NCBI RefSeq assembly: GCF_900608595.1
Contig: NZ_UWYY01000006.1
Location: 218,942 to 282,941, forward strand
Direction: 5' to 3'
Source: Promicromonospora panici
GTDB lineage: Bacteria; Actinomycetota; Actinomycetes; Actinomycetales; Cellulomonadaceae
Length of the DNA: 64,000 nucleotides
Shown: positions 16,805 to 26,347 of the stretch, piece by piece
Layout: every line of letters starts with the position of its first letter
Numbering within the stretch: position 1 is the first letter of the stretch
Translations under genes and position numbers: made by a program
The notes under the pieces: model-generated
Database searches by the model: none
What the model was told of the DNA's origin: nothing
What the model saw: only the letters and a program-made list of their open reading frames with translations

Positions 16805-17732
16805 AAGAAGTGGCGGAAAGGGCGAGGGCGGCGGCGCCCACCACGGTCGCGTCGGCTCCGAGGAGCGCCGGGCGTACCTCGATCGTGTGCCCCGACACGG
16901 GCGGCTCGTCACGCAGCCGGGCCAGGAGCGCGGGTTCCAGCAGGTCCCAGGCGCGGGCCAGCCCGCCGCCCACCACCACGTGCCCGACGTCGAGCAGCGC
17001 CGCCAGCACGAGCACCGCCGAACCGACGGCGTGGCCGGCGTCGGCGAACACCCGGGCCGCCGTCGGGTCCCCCACACGGGCGCGGGCCTCGATCTCCGCG
17101 GCGCCGACACCACCGGCGCCGACCCCACCGACGCCGACCCCACCGACGAGCTCCCCGTACCGGCGCTCCACCGATCGGCCCGAGGCCAGCGTCTCGAGGT
17201 GCCCGCGCTGGCCGCACGTGCACGCCGCGTCACCGAACCCGGGCATGTGCCCGATCTCCCCGGCCGCTCCCGCACCGCGGTACAGCGCGCCGTCCAGCCA
17301 CAACGCTCCTCCCACGCCCGTGCCGAGCGCTATGCCCGCCGCCGAGCCGACTCCGCGGACCGCGCCCCAGGTCGCCTCGCCCACGAGGAAGGAGTCGACG
17401 TCGTTCGCGACGACGACGGGCAGCCCCGTGCGGGATCCGAGGCCGGTGCGCACGTTCGTGCCGATCCATCCGGCAAAGGTGTCGCTCGCGGCCAGCACCT
17501 CGCCCGTCGCGGGGTCGACGACGCCGGCCGCACCGACGCCGACCGCCGCCACCCGCACGCCCGCCGAGGCCGCCGCCCGTTCGACCAGCGCGGCGGCGAC
17601 GTCGAGCATCGCCGCGCCGCCCGACGGCGTCGGCGCGGTCGCCGAGGTGAGCACCTCGCCGCCGGGCATGACGACTGCGGCGCGGATCTTGGTTCCGCCG
17701 ATGTCGACGCCCGCTGTGGGCCCGTCCGTCAT
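16797..17732 (-). CDS. ROK-family sugar kinase
   Basis: 311 aa. N-terminal ATP phosphate loop GVDIGGTKIRAAVV, catalytic region PVVVANDVDSFLVGEA with its Asp, then GIALGTGVGGALWLDG and GAAGEIGHMPG. The ROK zinc motif normally reads CxCGxxGCxE; here it is CTCGQRGHLE, with His in place of the third Cys. A glycine-rich repeat (GGVGVGGVGAGGVGA) lies in the middle of the C-terminal half. It is the last gene of the oligopeptide-type ABC operon and overlaps the ATPase stop by one base. It would phosphorylate glucose, an N-acetylated amino sugar or a related sugar released from the imported solute; the substrate cannot be told from sequence. Confidence 0.88.
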   Translation of the reverse strand: MTDGPTAGVDIGGTKIRAAVVMPGGEVLTSATAPTPSGGAAMLDVAAALVERAAASAGVRVAAVGVGAAGVVDPATGEVLAASDTFAGWIGTNVRTGLGSRTGLPVVVANDVDSFLVGEATWGAVRGVGSAAGIALGTGVGGALWLDGALYRGAGAAGEIGHMPGFGDAACTCGQRGHLETLASGRSVERRYGELVGGVGVGGVGAGGVGAAEIEARARVGDPTAARVFADAGHAVGSAVLVLAALLDVGHVVVGGGLARAWDLLEPALLARLRDEPPVSGHTIEVRPALLGADATVVGAAALALSATSWL

Positions 17733-19510
17733 CAGGCGGCGCCTGAACCGGGGGCAGCGCTCGAACCGGGAGCCGTGTCCGGGCCGACGCCGACCACCAC
17801 GCCGGACGCGAGCCGGTGCCGGGCCGCACGCCGCTCCCGCTGCGCCGCCGGGTCCGGCGTCGGGACGGACGCCAGCAGCTCGGCCGTGTACAGCTCGCGC
17901 GGCGCGCCGAACACATCGGCGGTCGGGCCGCTCTCGACGAGGCGCCCGGCGCGCAGTACGGCCACCCGGTCGGTCAGCTCGTGCACGACGCCGAGGTCGT
18001 GGCTGATGAACAGGCAGCCGAACCCCAGCTCGTCGTGCAAGTCGCGCAGCACCTGCAGCACCTCCGCCTGCACCGACACGTCGAGCGCGCTGGTGGGCTC
18101 GTCCGCCACGAGGAGTCGCGGCCGCAGCGCCAGGGCGCGCGCGAGGCCGATGCGCTGGCGCTGCCCGCCGGAGAACTCGTGCGGGTAGCGGCGCTCCGCG
18201 CCGGCGGGCAACCGCACGGCGTCCAGCAGCTCGCGCACCCGCGCGTGACGCTCGGCGGCCGACAGGCGCCGGCCGTCACGGCCGTGGATGGCCAGCGGCT
18301 CCGCCACCGACTCGCCCACGAGCTTGCGCGGGTCCAGTGAGGCGCCCGGGTCCTGGAACACGACGCCGACGTCGGCCAGCAGGCGCCTGCGCGCTCGGCC
18401 CCGGGCCTTCGCCACGGACGTGCCGAGCAGCAGCACCTCGCCCTCGGACGGCGCCAGCAGCCCCAGGCAGGCGCGCCCCGCCGTCGACTTGCCCGAGCCG
18501 GACTCCCCGACCAAGCCCAGCATCTCGCCCGCCCGCACGGTCAGGTCGAGGGCGTCGACCGCGCGCACGTGCCGGCCCTGCACCCGGTAGTCCAGGCTGA
18601 CCCCCCGCAGGTCAAGCACCACCTCGCTGGACACACGCTCAACTTCGCGAACCCTTGCTTCGCGGCTCGCCGGCGGGACCGCCGGGACGGCGTCGAGCAG
18701 GGTGCGCGTGTACTCGTGCTCCGGCGCGAGCAGCACCTGCTCCACCGGCCCGTGCTCGACGATCCGGCCGCCCTTCATCACGGCTACATCGGAGGCGATG
18801 TCGGCGACCACGCCCATGTTGTGCGTGACCAGCAGCAGCGCGGTGTCCCGCTGCGCGACCAGCTCGCGCAGCAGGTCGAGGATCTCCGCCTGTACGGTGA
18901 CGTCGAGCGCCGTCGTCGGCTCGTCGGCGACGATCAGGCGTGGCTCGCAGGCCAGCGCGATGGCGATGACGACCCTCTGCCGCTGGCCGCCGGACAGCTC
19001 GTGCGGGTACTGGCGCGCGCGCCGCTCCGGCTCCGGGATGCCGACCGACCGGAGCAGCTCAACGGCCCGTTCCCGCGCGGCAGCGCGCGGCACGCGCTCG
19101 TGGTTGAGCACCGCCTCGGCGATCTGGTCGCCCAGGGTCATGGTCGGGTTGAGCGCCGTCATCGGCTCCTGGAAGACCATGGACACGACGCGCCCTCGCA
19201 GGTCCACGAGCTCGTCCTCGGCGGCCGCGGCGACGTCGCGCAGCCGGCCGCCGTCGGCGAGCTCCACCGAGCCGGTGATCCGCGCCGTCGACGGCAGCAG
19301 GCCCAGCACGGAGAGCGAGGTGACGCTCTTGCCGGAGCCCGACTCGCCCACCAGCGCGACCACCCGGCCGCGCCGCACCTCGAGGTCGATGCCGCGGAGG
19401 GCGGGCACGTCGCCGGAGCCGGTCGTGAAGGTGACGTTCAGGTCCCGGATGCGCAGGACGACGTCGTCGGCCGGCGTCTCCCCGCCGGTCCCTGATGTGG
19501 GCGCGCTCAT
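17732..19510 (-). CDS. Oligopeptide-type ABC transporter ATPase, DppD-DppF fusion
   Basis: 592 aa, two complete ABC domains in one chain. Domain 1 (about 18-285) has GESGSGKSVTSL, ELSGGQRQRVVIAIAL and LIVADEPTTALD; domain 2 (about 310-565) has GESGSGKSTAGRA, EFSGGQRQRIGLARAL and LLVADEPTSALD. Both carry the C-terminal segment typical of Opp/Dpp ATPases (EHEYTRTLLDAVP; RELYTAELLASVP). Together with the two permeases and the lipoprotein it forms a complete peptide/opine/nickel-family importer. It overlaps the upstream permease by ATGA and the kinase by one base. Confidence 0.95.
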   Translation of the reverse strand: MSAPTSGTGGETPADDVVLRIRDLNVTFTTGSGDVPALRGIDLEVRRGRVVALVGESGSGKSVTSLSVLGLLPSTARITGSVELADGGRLRDVAAAAEDELVDLRGRVVSMVFQEPMTALNPTMTLGDQIAEAVLNHERVPRAAARERAVELLRSVGIPEPERRARQYPHELSGGQRQRVVIAIALACEPRLIVADEPTTALDVTVQAEILDLLRELVAQRDTALLLVTHNMGVVADIASDVAVMKGGRIVEHGPVEQVLLAPEHEYTRTLLDAVPAVPPASREARVREVERVSSEVVLDLRGVSLDYRVQGRHVRAVDALDLTVRAGEMLGLVGESGSGKSTAGRACLGLLAPSEGEVLLLGTSVAKARGRARRRLLADVGVVFQDPGASLDPRKLVGESVAEPLAIHGRDGRRLSAAERHARVRELLDAVRLPAGAERRYPHEFSGGQRQRIGLARALALRPRLLVADEPTSALDVSVQAEVLQVLRDLHDELGFGCLFISHDLGVVHELTDRVAVLRAGRLVESGPTADVFGAPRELYTAELLASVPTPDPAAQRERRAARHRLASGVVVGVGPDTAPGSSAAPGSGAA

Positions 19511-20343
19511 GCCGTCCTCCCCTTCACGTCGACGACGTCCCGCAGCCCGTCGCCCACGAAGTTCAGGGCGCAGACGACGATCACTATCGCGAGGCCCGGC
19601 GGCAGGATGAGCCACCACGCGCCCTGGTAGATGTAGTTGATGCCGTCGTTGAGCATCGCGCCCCAGTCGGTGGTGGGCGGCTGGATGCCCATCCCGAGGA
19701 AGCTGATGTACGCGACGAGCAGGATGGCGTCGGCCACCTGGAAGGTCGCGTTCACGACCACGGTGCCGACGGTGTTCGGGATGACGTGCGACAGGACCGT
19801 ACGGCGGTGCGTGGCGCCCATCGCGCGGGCGGCCACGACGTAGTCGCGGGTCTTGACCGACAGCGCCTCCGCCCGGATCAGCCGGGCCGGCACCAGCCAC
19901 GACACCAGGCCCAGCACGACGATCATCATCCCGACCGTGGGCCGCACGATCGTGGAGAGCACGAGCAGCAGGAAGATCGCGGGGATCGCGATACCGGCGT
20001 CGACCACCCGCATCATGACGGCGTCCACGACGCCGCCCACGTACCCGGCGACCGCGCCCCAGAGCGTGCCGACCACCGTTGCGAGCGCCCCCGCCAGGAC
20101 CCCGACCAGCAGCGACACCCGGCCGGCGACCATGAGCCGGCCCAGGTTGTCGTAACCGAGCGCGTCCGTGCCCAGCGGGTGCCCGTCGACGCCGGGCGGC
20201 AGGTTGGCGGCACCGAGGTCGGTCGCCACCTGCTCCGTGGGGTAGACCAGCGGGCCCAGCACGGCGAACAGCACCAGGACCGCGAGCGCCACCGCGCCCA
20301 CGACGGCGAGCCGGTTGGTGGCGAACCGGCGTAGGGCGGTCAT
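19507..20343 (-). CDS. ABC transporter permease, DppC type
   Basis: 278 aa integral membrane protein. An N-terminal helix (LAVVGAVALAVLVLFAVLGPLVY), the outside segment HPLGTDALGYDNLGRLMVAGR characteristic of DppC/OppC, four or five further helices, and the EAA loop (VAARAMGATHRRTVLSHVIPN) that docks on the ATPase. Overlaps DppB and the ATPase genes by four bases each. Confidence 0.94.
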   Translation of the reverse strand: MTALRRFATNRLAVVGAVALAVLVLFAVLGPLVYPTEQVATDLGAANLPPGVDGHPLGTDALGYDNLGRLMVAGRVSLLVGVLAGALATVVGTLWGAVAGYVGGVVDAVMMRVVDAGIAIPAIFLLLVLSTIVRPTVGMMIVVLGLVSWLVPARLIRAEALSVKTRDYVVAARAMGATHRRTVLSHVIPNTVGTVVVNATFQVADAILLVAYISFLGMGIQPPTTDWGAMLNDGINYIYQGAWWLILPPGLAIVIVVCALNFVGDGLRDVVDVKGRTA

Positions 20344-21377
20344 CGCATGCCTCCGCGGGTGCGCGGGTCCAGGAGCGCCTGTACGACGTCGGCGAGCAGG
20401 GAGCCGACCACCGTGGCCACCGAGATGACGAGCACGCAGCCGAGCAGCACCGGGAAGTCGCTGCTCTGCGCGGCGCTCCAGAACAGCAGGCCCATGCCGG
20501 GGTAGTTGAAGAGCTGCTCGACGACGAGCGCGCCGCCGAACATGACCGGCAGGTAGTAGCCGAGCATCGCGACCACCGGCGTCAGCGAGTTGCGCAGCAC
20601 ATGCCTGAGCACCACGGCCCGGTAGGCGGTGCCCTTGGCTCGGGCGGTGCGCACGTAGTCCTCGCCGAGGTTGTCCAGGGTCGACGACCGCATGTAGCGG
20701 CTGAAGGTCGCCACGATCGGCACGGCGCCGGTGAGCACGGGCAGCACGAGCCCGGCGGGCTGGGACAGCACGTCCAGGACCCCGTTGCCCTGCGGCGCGG
20801 CGGCCGGGAACAGCCCTGCGGTCTGGCTGAGCAGCAGGATCAGGAGCATCCCGAGAAAGAACGTGGGGGTCGAGTAGGCGACGATCGCGAGGGTCGAGAG
20901 CCAGTAGTCGACGGCGCGGTTGCGGCGCACGGCCTGGTAGACGCCGACGGGCAGCGCGACGAGCACCGCGACGACCAGCGACAGACCGGTCAGCAGCAGG
21001 GTCTTGGGCAAGCGCAGGCCGATCGCGTCGGCGACGGACTGGTTCAGCAGGTACGACTCGCCGAGGTCCCCGGTCAGGGAGCGTCCCAGGAACGACAGGT
21101 ACTGCAGGACCACCGGCTGGTCCAGGCCGTTCGCGGCCTCGAACGCGGCGATCTGCTCGGGCGTGGCCTGCTGGCCGAGGACGCCGCGGGCCGGGCCGCC
21201 CGGCAGCGCGTGCAGCAGCGCGAACACGATCACGCTGACCACGAGGACCACGGCGAGCGCCTGCAGCACGCGCCGGATCAGGAAGCGGCCGAAGCCGCCG
21301 CGCTGCGCCCTGACGGGCACTGGCGCGGCAGCTTCGGCTCCGGGGGTTCCGGACGCAGCGGGTATGGCTGTCGTCAT
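20340..21377 (-). CDS. ABC transporter permease, DppB type
   Basis: 345 aa. After a 30-residue Ala/Pro-rich lead comes GRFLIRRVLQALAVVLVVSVIVFALLH, then the DppB-type outside loop (RGVLGQQATPEQIAAFEAANGLDQPVVLQYL). The EAA loop is TARAKGTAYRAVVLRHVLRNSLTPVV. Six helices are expected. One base separates it from the binding-protein stop, so the operon order is binding protein, permease, permease, fused ATPase, kinase. Confidence 0.94.
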   Translation of the reverse strand: MTTAIPAASGTPGAEAAAPVPVRAQRGGFGRFLIRRVLQALAVVLVVSVIVFALLHALPGGPARGVLGQQATPEQIAAFEAANGLDQPVVLQYLSFLGRSLTGDLGESYLLNQSVADAIGLRLPKTLLLTGLSLVVAVLVALPVGVYQAVRRNRAVDYWLSTLAIVAYSTPTFFLGMLLILLLSQTAGLFPAAAPQGNGVLDVLSQPAGLVLPVLTGAVPIVATFSRYMRSSTLDNLGEDYVRTARAKGTAYRAVVLRHVLRNSLTPVVAMLGYYLPVMFGGALVVEQLFNYPGMGLLFWSAAQSSDFPVLLGCVLVISVATVVGSLLADVVQALLDPRTRGGMR

Positions 21378-21378
21378 C

Positions 21379-23187
21379 TCAGCCGGCCCAGCTCCAGCGC
21401 TGTGGGTGGAAGCTGGCGAGCGGGTCCTGCGTGGTGCCCTCCAGGCCGTCCTTGATCACCGACACCTGGTACACGGGGTTCGGCAGCCACATGACCGGCA
21501 GGTTCTCGGCGCCGTACTTCGAGTACTCCCGCATCACGGACGCGTCGGTGCTCTCGGTGGAGTCGCGCATGAGGGTGTCGAGCTCCTCGTCGGAGTAGGA
21601 GCCAAAGTTGGACGCCGCCTCCGTGCCGAACACCCGCTCGCCGCTCGGGTAGCCGCCGAAGTACCAGCTGCCCGCCGTGCCGAAGAACGGCAGCTCCCAG
21701 TCACACTCGGGCTGGTCCGCGGTGCACCGGGGAATGGACGAGAGCACCGTGTTCAGGGGCGCCGTCTCGATGGCGACGGCGACGCCGGCCTGGTCGAAGG
21801 TCGACTTGATCTCGGCGAACATGTTGTCGGTCTCGGCCGAGCCGCTCTGCGCCAGGATGGTGATCGCGAGCTTCTGCCCCTTCTTGACGCCGTCGCCGCA
21901 CTGGTCGTCGCCGTCACCCGGCGATGTGCACTCCAGCACGCCGTCCGAGCCCTCGGTCCAGCCGTGGTCGGCCAGCAGCGTGGCCGCGGCCTCCGGGTCG
22001 AACGGGTACGGGTTCTCCTTCTGCTCGTCGGAGAGGAAGTCGCTCTCGGGGTTCTGCGGCACGGGGCCGTAGCCGGGCAGGGCGGCGCCCTTCCAGATGA
22101 CGTCGGAGATCTGCTCCTGGTCCACGAGGTGCTGCAGCGCCTGGCGCACGTAGAGCTGGCGGTACACCGGGCCCATCTCGGGGTGGTTGAAGTTGTACGG
22201 CATGTACGTGATCGACCAGCCCGCCCACGGCTCGACCGTGTAGCCGAGCTGCTCGTACTGCTCCGGGGCGTCCAGGCCGGTCGTCGGGATGTAGCCGTAG
22301 TCGACGGCGCCGGAGCGGACGGCGTTCACCTCGGCGTCCGTCGACGTGTACGGCAGGAGGTTGACCGTGGTGATCGAGGCGGCGTCGTCGCCGTCGTACT
22401 TCTCGTTCTTGGTCAGCTCGACCTGGCCGGCGTCGGTGAACCCGGTCAGCGAGTAGGGCCCGTTGATGGTCTGCCACAGGGGGTTGGACTCGTAGGTGCT
22501 CAGGTCCTCGCTCTGCGTGACCAGGTAGTCGAAGATCGCCTTCGCGCCCTTCTCGGTCTCCGCGAGTGCCGGGTCGGGCTCTTCGTCGTCGGTGGTCTTG
22601 GCCCAGGCGTGCGCGGGCAGTGGCACGACGAGGGTGAGCTGGGAGGCCTGGAGCCACTCCGGGTTGTAGACCTTGTCGAAGGTGAGCTCGACGGTCTTGT
22701 CGTCGAGGGTGGCGACGTCGGTGACGTTGTCGGGCATGCGGCCCTCGGAGTAGCTTGCCCAGACGTCGGTGTTGGCCTTCACGAGGTCGAACCAGAACTT
22801 CACGTCCGCCGAGGTGACGGGCTCGCCGTCGCTCCAGGTGCGGTCGTCGAGGGTGATGGTCGCGGTGCGGCCGTCCTCGGAGAAGGTGATCTCGTCGGCG
22901 AGGTCTGCCTGCGCGACCCGCCCCACCTCACCCTCGGAGCCGTCGTACGCGACGAGCGGCTCCCAGAGGGTGCGCATGATGGCGGAGTTGTGCGTCGCGA
23001 GCTTGCCCGCGATGCCCAGCGGGACTATCCAGTTCGGGGTCGCGTTGGCGGGCAGGGCGTAGTTCACGTCGGTGCGGCCGGCCGCCCCGTCCGCACCGGA
23101 GGACGTCGAGCATCCGGCGAGGAGGGCGACGGCGGCGACCGCACCGACGGCCAGCCGTGTGGCCCGTCCGGCATGCGTGGTGCGCAT
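21379..23187 (-). CDS. Family 5 (peptide/opine/nickel) solute-binding lipoprotein
   Basis: 602 aa. A type II signal peptide ends in LLAGC (Cys at about 26), so the protein is lipidated and held at the membrane outside face. The mature part matches SBP_bac_5: an early PNWIVPLG and NSAIMRTLWEPLVAYD, FSEDGRTATITLDDRTWSDGEPVTSADVKFWFDLVK, and a late GSWYFGGYPSGERVFG. It captures the solute for the adjacent permeases. The binding domain is large enough for peptides or oligosaccharides; the ROK kinase in the same operon favours a sugar-containing ligand (inference). Confidence 0.93.
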   Translation of the reverse strand: MRTTHAGRATRLAVGAVAAVALLAGCSTSSGADGAAGRTDVNYALPANATPNWIVPLGIAGKLATHNSAIMRTLWEPLVAYDGSEGEVGRVAQADLADEITFSEDGRTATITLDDRTWSDGEPVTSADVKFWFDLVKANTDVWASYSEGRMPDNVTDVATLDDKTVELTFDKVYNPEWLQASQLTLVVPLPAHAWAKTTDDEEPDPALAETEKGAKAIFDYLVTQSEDLSTYESNPLWQTINGPYSLTGFTDAGQVELTKNEKYDGDDAASITTVNLLPYTSTDAEVNAVRSGAVDYGYIPTTGLDAPEQYEQLGYTVEPWAGWSITYMPYNFNHPEMGPVYRQLYVRQALQHLVDQEQISDVIWKGAALPGYGPVPQNPESDFLSDEQKENPYPFDPEAAATLLADHGWTEGSDGVLECTSPGDGDDQCGDGVKKGQKLAITILAQSGSAETDNMFAEIKSTFDQAGVAVAIETAPLNTVLSSIPRCTADQPECDWELPFFGTAGSWYFGGYPSGERVFGTEAASNFGSYSDEELDTLMRDSTESTDASVMREYSKYGAENLPVMWLPNPVYQVSVIKDGLEGTTQDPLASFHPQRWSWAG

Positions 23188-23245
23188 CTGGGTCTCCTTG
23201 AGTTGCGGCGCCGTCGATGCAAGAGCCTCGGGTCGTGGAGACTTG

Positions 23246-23323
23246 ATTCGGCGGCCGAATAATCCAGAACCGTAGACGTACCAAGTTGTGGGGATCTATG
23301 CCGGATCCGTAACAAGCCTGTTA
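23246..23323. promoter_or_regulatory. Palindromes between the divergent ABC operon and the ROK repressor
   Basis: The 297-bp gap holds a perfect 15-bp palindrome ATTCGGCGGCCGAAT (23246-23260) and a smaller TAACA-N4-TGTTA (23310-23323). Either could be the operator for the ROK regulator that starts just to the right. The rest of the gap shows nothing I can assign. Confidence 0.45.
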
Positions 23324-23484
23324 ATTCGCCCCCGCAAAAAGCCCCCGGGGCCGGGACCTGCTGCGACGTGGTGCAGACTCGTGCCAGCAGTTGTTCCAGA
23401 TCTGGCCAAAGTTCGGGACGCGGTCCCGGGCGCGCTCTGGTGCAGTTTCCGGACGAGGCTCCGGACGAGAGAGGGAGGATGTCC

Positions 23485-24693
23485 GTGGCGCAGTTCGCGC
23501 GTCCCCGCGTCGCCGCCCCGCGGCTCGAGCGGGAGATTTTCGTGCTCGTGTCGAGCGGGCGCGCCCGGTCCCGCAAGGAGATCGCCGAGTCGCTCGGCAT
23601 CGCGCCGTCCACCGTGTCGCAGCGCGTGCAGGCGATGCTGGCGTCCGGCGTCCTGGAGGAGACGGGCGAGGGCGCGTCCAGCGGCGGACGGCGCCCGCGG
23701 GCGCTGCGCGTGCCGGGCAGCACCGGCTACCTCGGCGTCGTCGACGTCGGCGGTACGCACGCCCGCCTCGGGATCCTGCGGCACGGCGGCGAGCTCGCCA
23801 CGACGACGGAGGTCGCGCTCGCGATAGCCGACGGCCCCGAACCGGTGCTGACGCAGGTCACGACCGCGCTGCGGGAGCTGGCGGGCACGCTCGGTTCCGA
23901 GGCGGGCGCCGGCGCTCCCGGCAGCGGGGCGAGCGCGGACGGTGGCCGCCTGCTCGGCGTCGGCATCTCCCTGCCAGGCCCGGTCGACGTCGCCCGCCGC
24001 GCCCTCGACTCCCCGTCGCGGATGCCCGGGTGGTCGGGATTCGACGTCGGCTCCTGGCTCGAGGATGCCCTGGGCGTCCCCGCCGTGGTCGAGAACGACG
24101 CCAACGCGATGGCCGTCGGCGAGCACTTCGGGCACCCGCGCCGGACCCGGCACACCGTGTCCGTCAAGGCGGGCAGCGCGATCGGCGCCGGGATCCTGGT
24201 CGACGACCGGCTGCACCGCGGCGCGGGCGGCGCCGCGGGCGACATCACGCACACGCGGATCCCCGCCGCGGGCGACACACCCTGCTCGTGCGGCAACCGC
24301 GGCTGCCTGGAGACGGTCGCCTCGGGCGCGGCGCTGGTGCGGCTGCTCCGCGAGCAGGGGTACGACGTCGCCGCGACCGCCGACGTGCTCGACCTCGTCC
24401 GCGACGCGGAGCCGGTGGCGACCACCCTGACCCGCACCGCCGGGCGGCACCTCGGCGAGGTGCTGTGCGCGGTGGTCAACTTCTTCAACCCGGGCGCCGT
24501 CTACCTGGGCGGCGCCCTGTCCACGCTGGAGCCGTTCGTCTCGGCGATCCGCAGCCAGATCTACGAGGGCGCGCACCCGCTCATGACCCGCGACCTGGTG
24601 ATCGCGCCGTCCGCCCTGGGTGCCGACGCGAACCTCGTGGGCGTGGGCCGCCTCCTGGAGGACGCACTCGTGCCGCACGCCCTGGCGGGCTGA
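23485..24693 (+). CDS. ROK-family transcriptional repressor (NagC/XylR type)
   Basis: 402 aa. An N-terminal winged helix (about 10-70; RSRKEIAESLGIAPSTVSQRVQAMLASGVL) is joined to a ROK domain with VVDVGGTHARLGILRHGG, PAVVENDANAMAVGEHFG and a complete zinc motif CSCGNRGCLE, unlike the kinase of the divergent operon. Such proteins repress sugar or amino-sugar uptake genes until their sugar ligand binds. Start GTG 23485 was preferred because GGAGG lies 6 bp before it; the ATG at 23479 sits directly on that GGAGG. It probably controls the divergent ABC operon and the following MlrC-like gene. Confidence 0.93.
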   Translation: MAQFARPRVAAPRLEREIFVLVSSGRARSRKEIAESLGIAPSTVSQRVQAMLASGVLEETGEGASSGGRRPRALRVPGSTGYLGVVDVGGTHARLGILRHGGELATTTEVALAIADGPEPVLTQVTTALRELAGTLGSEAGAGAPGSGASADGGRLLGVGISLPGPVDVARRALDSPSRMPGWSGFDVGSWLEDALGVPAVVENDANAMAVGEHFGHPRRTRHTVSVKAGSAIGAGILVDDRLHRGAGGAAGDITHTRIPAAGDTPCSCGNRGCLETVASGAALVRLLREQGYDVAATADVLDLVRDAEPVATTLTRTAGRHLGEVLCAVVNFFNPGAVYLGGALSTLEPFVSAIRSQIYEGAHPLMTRDLVIAPSALGADANLVGVGRLLEDALVPHALAG

Positions 24694-24765
24694 CGCCGTC
24701 GGGCGCCGCTGCTCCGTCTTATCCCCGCCCACCGCCCACCGCCCCCACAAACCGGAAGGACCACG

Positions 24766-26268
24766 ATGACGAACACCCGCCCGCGGGTCGCGATCGCCGG
24801 CATGTCGATCGAGTCCAGCACGTTCTCGCCGCACCGCTCCGGATGGGAGGCGTTCACGCTCCGCCGCGGCGGCGAGCTCGTGGCGCACTACCCGTTCCTC
24901 GCCGACGGCGCCCCGCTGCGCGACGCCGCTGCCTGGACCGGCGTGCTGCACGCGCGCTCGCTGCCCGGCGGCGCCGTGCCCGCCGACGTCTACGCGGCGG
25001 TGCGCGACGAGATCGTCGCGACCCTGCGCACCCAGCAGGCCGAGCACGGCGCGTACGACGGCCTGCTGCTGGACATCCACGGCGCGATGACCGTCGTCGG
25101 CATGGACGACGCCGAGTCGGACCTCGCGGCGGCCGTGCGCGCCGCCGTCGGGCCCGGGACGCTGATCAGCACCACCATGGACCTGCACGGCAACGTGCCG
25201 CGGGAGCTGGCCGAGGTGAGCGACCTGATCACGTGCTACCGCATGGCCCCGCACGAGGACGCGTGGGAGACGCGCGAGCGCGCGGCCGCGAACCTGCTCT
25301 CCCGGCTACGGGAAGGCGGCGCCCCGAGCAAGGCGTGGCTGCAGGTGCCCGTGCTGCTCCCGGGCGAGAAGACGAGCACCCGGATCGAGCCGGCCGCGTC
25401 GATCTACGCGGATGTCGCGCGCGTGGCCGAGCTGCCGGGCGTGGTCGACGCCGCGCTGTGGGTCGGGTACGCGTGGGCCGACGAGCCGAGCTGCCGGGCC
25501 GCCGTCGTCGTCACGGGCGACGACGAGGACGTGATCGTGCGAGAGGCCGAGCGGCTGGGCCGGCGGTACTGGGACGCGCGGGACGAGTTCGCGTTCGTCG
25601 CGCCCGCCGCGCCGTACGAGGCGTGCGTCGCGACGGCCCTGGCGAGCACCGCGCGGCCGTACTTCCTGTCCGACTCGGGCGACAACCCGACCGCCGGCGG
25701 CGCAGGGGACGTCACCTGGACGCTGGCGCGGCTGCTGGCCGAGCCGGCCTTCGCGGCCTCGCCGGAAGAGGGCGGCCACACCGCGATCTACGCCTCGCTG
25801 CCCGACGCCGCGGCCGCGCGCGAGGTCGCGAAGGCCTGGGCCGAGCACGGCCCGGGCGCGGCCGTCGACGTCGAGGCGGGCGCCCGGGTCGACGACGGCC
25901 CGCACGGGCCGGTCCGGCTGGGCGGCGTCGTCGAGCACGTCAGCGAGGGCGACCCGGACGCCGGTATCGTCGCCGTCGTGCGGGTCGGAGGACTGCGCGT
26001 GATCCTCACGGAGCGGCGCAAGCCGTACCACCTGGAGTCCGACTTCACGGTGCTGGGCCTGGACCCGCGCAACACCGACGTCGTCGTCGTCAAGATCGGC
26101 TACCTGGAGCCCGACCTCTACGACATGGCCGCCGACTGGATGCTCATGCTCACCCCGGGCGGCGTCGACCAGGACCTGCTCCGCCTGGGCCACCACCGCC
26201 TCACCACCCCGACCCACCCGTTCCACGAGTTCGCGGAAGAACCTCCGCTCCGCGCCACCCTCCTCTAA
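24766..26268 (+). CDS. M81-family (MlrC/microcystinase C-like) metallopeptidase
   Basis: 500 aa. Matches the MlrC family: RVAIAGMSIESSTFSPH at the start, GLLLDIHGAMTVVGMDDAE, TTMDLHGNVP, DLITCYRMAPHEDAWETRERAA, the DSGDNPTAGGAGD motif, and a C-terminal half ending in LGLDPRNTDVVVVKIGYLEPD. MlrC cleaves linear microcystin-derived peptides with a metal ion; most homologues act on unknown peptides or amides. It follows the ROK repressor by 72 bp with a GGAAGG ribosome site, which links it to the peptide-type importer: import followed by hydrolysis is the simplest reading. The substrate is not shown by the sequence. Confidence 0.88.
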   Translation: MTNTRPRVAIAGMSIESSTFSPHRSGWEAFTLRRGGELVAHYPFLADGAPLRDAAAWTGVLHARSLPGGAVPADVYAAVRDEIVATLRTQQAEHGAYDGLLLDIHGAMTVVGMDDAESDLAAAVRAAVGPGTLISTTMDLHGNVPRELAEVSDLITCYRMAPHEDAWETRERAAANLLSRLREGGAPSKAWLQVPVLLPGEKTSTRIEPAASIYADVARVAELPGVVDAALWVGYAWADEPSCRAAVVVTGDDEDVIVREAERLGRRYWDARDEFAFVAPAAPYEACVATALASTARPYFLSDSGDNPTAGGAGDVTWTLARLLAEPAFAASPEEGGHTAIYASLPDAAAAREVAKAWAEHGPGAAVDVEAGARVDDGPHGPVRLGGVVEHVSEGDPDAGIVAVVRVGGLRVILTERRKPYHLESDFTVLGLDPRNTDVVVVKIGYLEPDLYDMAADWMLMLTPGGVDQDLLRLGHHRLTTPTHPFHEFAEEPPLRATLL

Positions 26269-26274
26269 CCCCGG

Positions 26275-26343
26275 CTTTGTTGTGGGCGGGATCGTTGCGC
26301 CTAAAACGGGCAGGTAGTCGCAACGATCACGCCCACAACAAAG
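26275..26343. repeat. Dispersed palindrome (family A, copy 3)
   Basis: Arms CTTTGTTGTGGGCGGGATCG... and ...CGATCACGCCCACAACAAAG pair over about 25 bp, with loop CCTAAAACGGGCAGGTAGT. It fills the gap between the convergent MlrC-like and ornithine cyclodeaminase genes, consistent with a bidirectional terminator. Confidence 0.9.
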
Positions 26344-26347
26344 GGGG

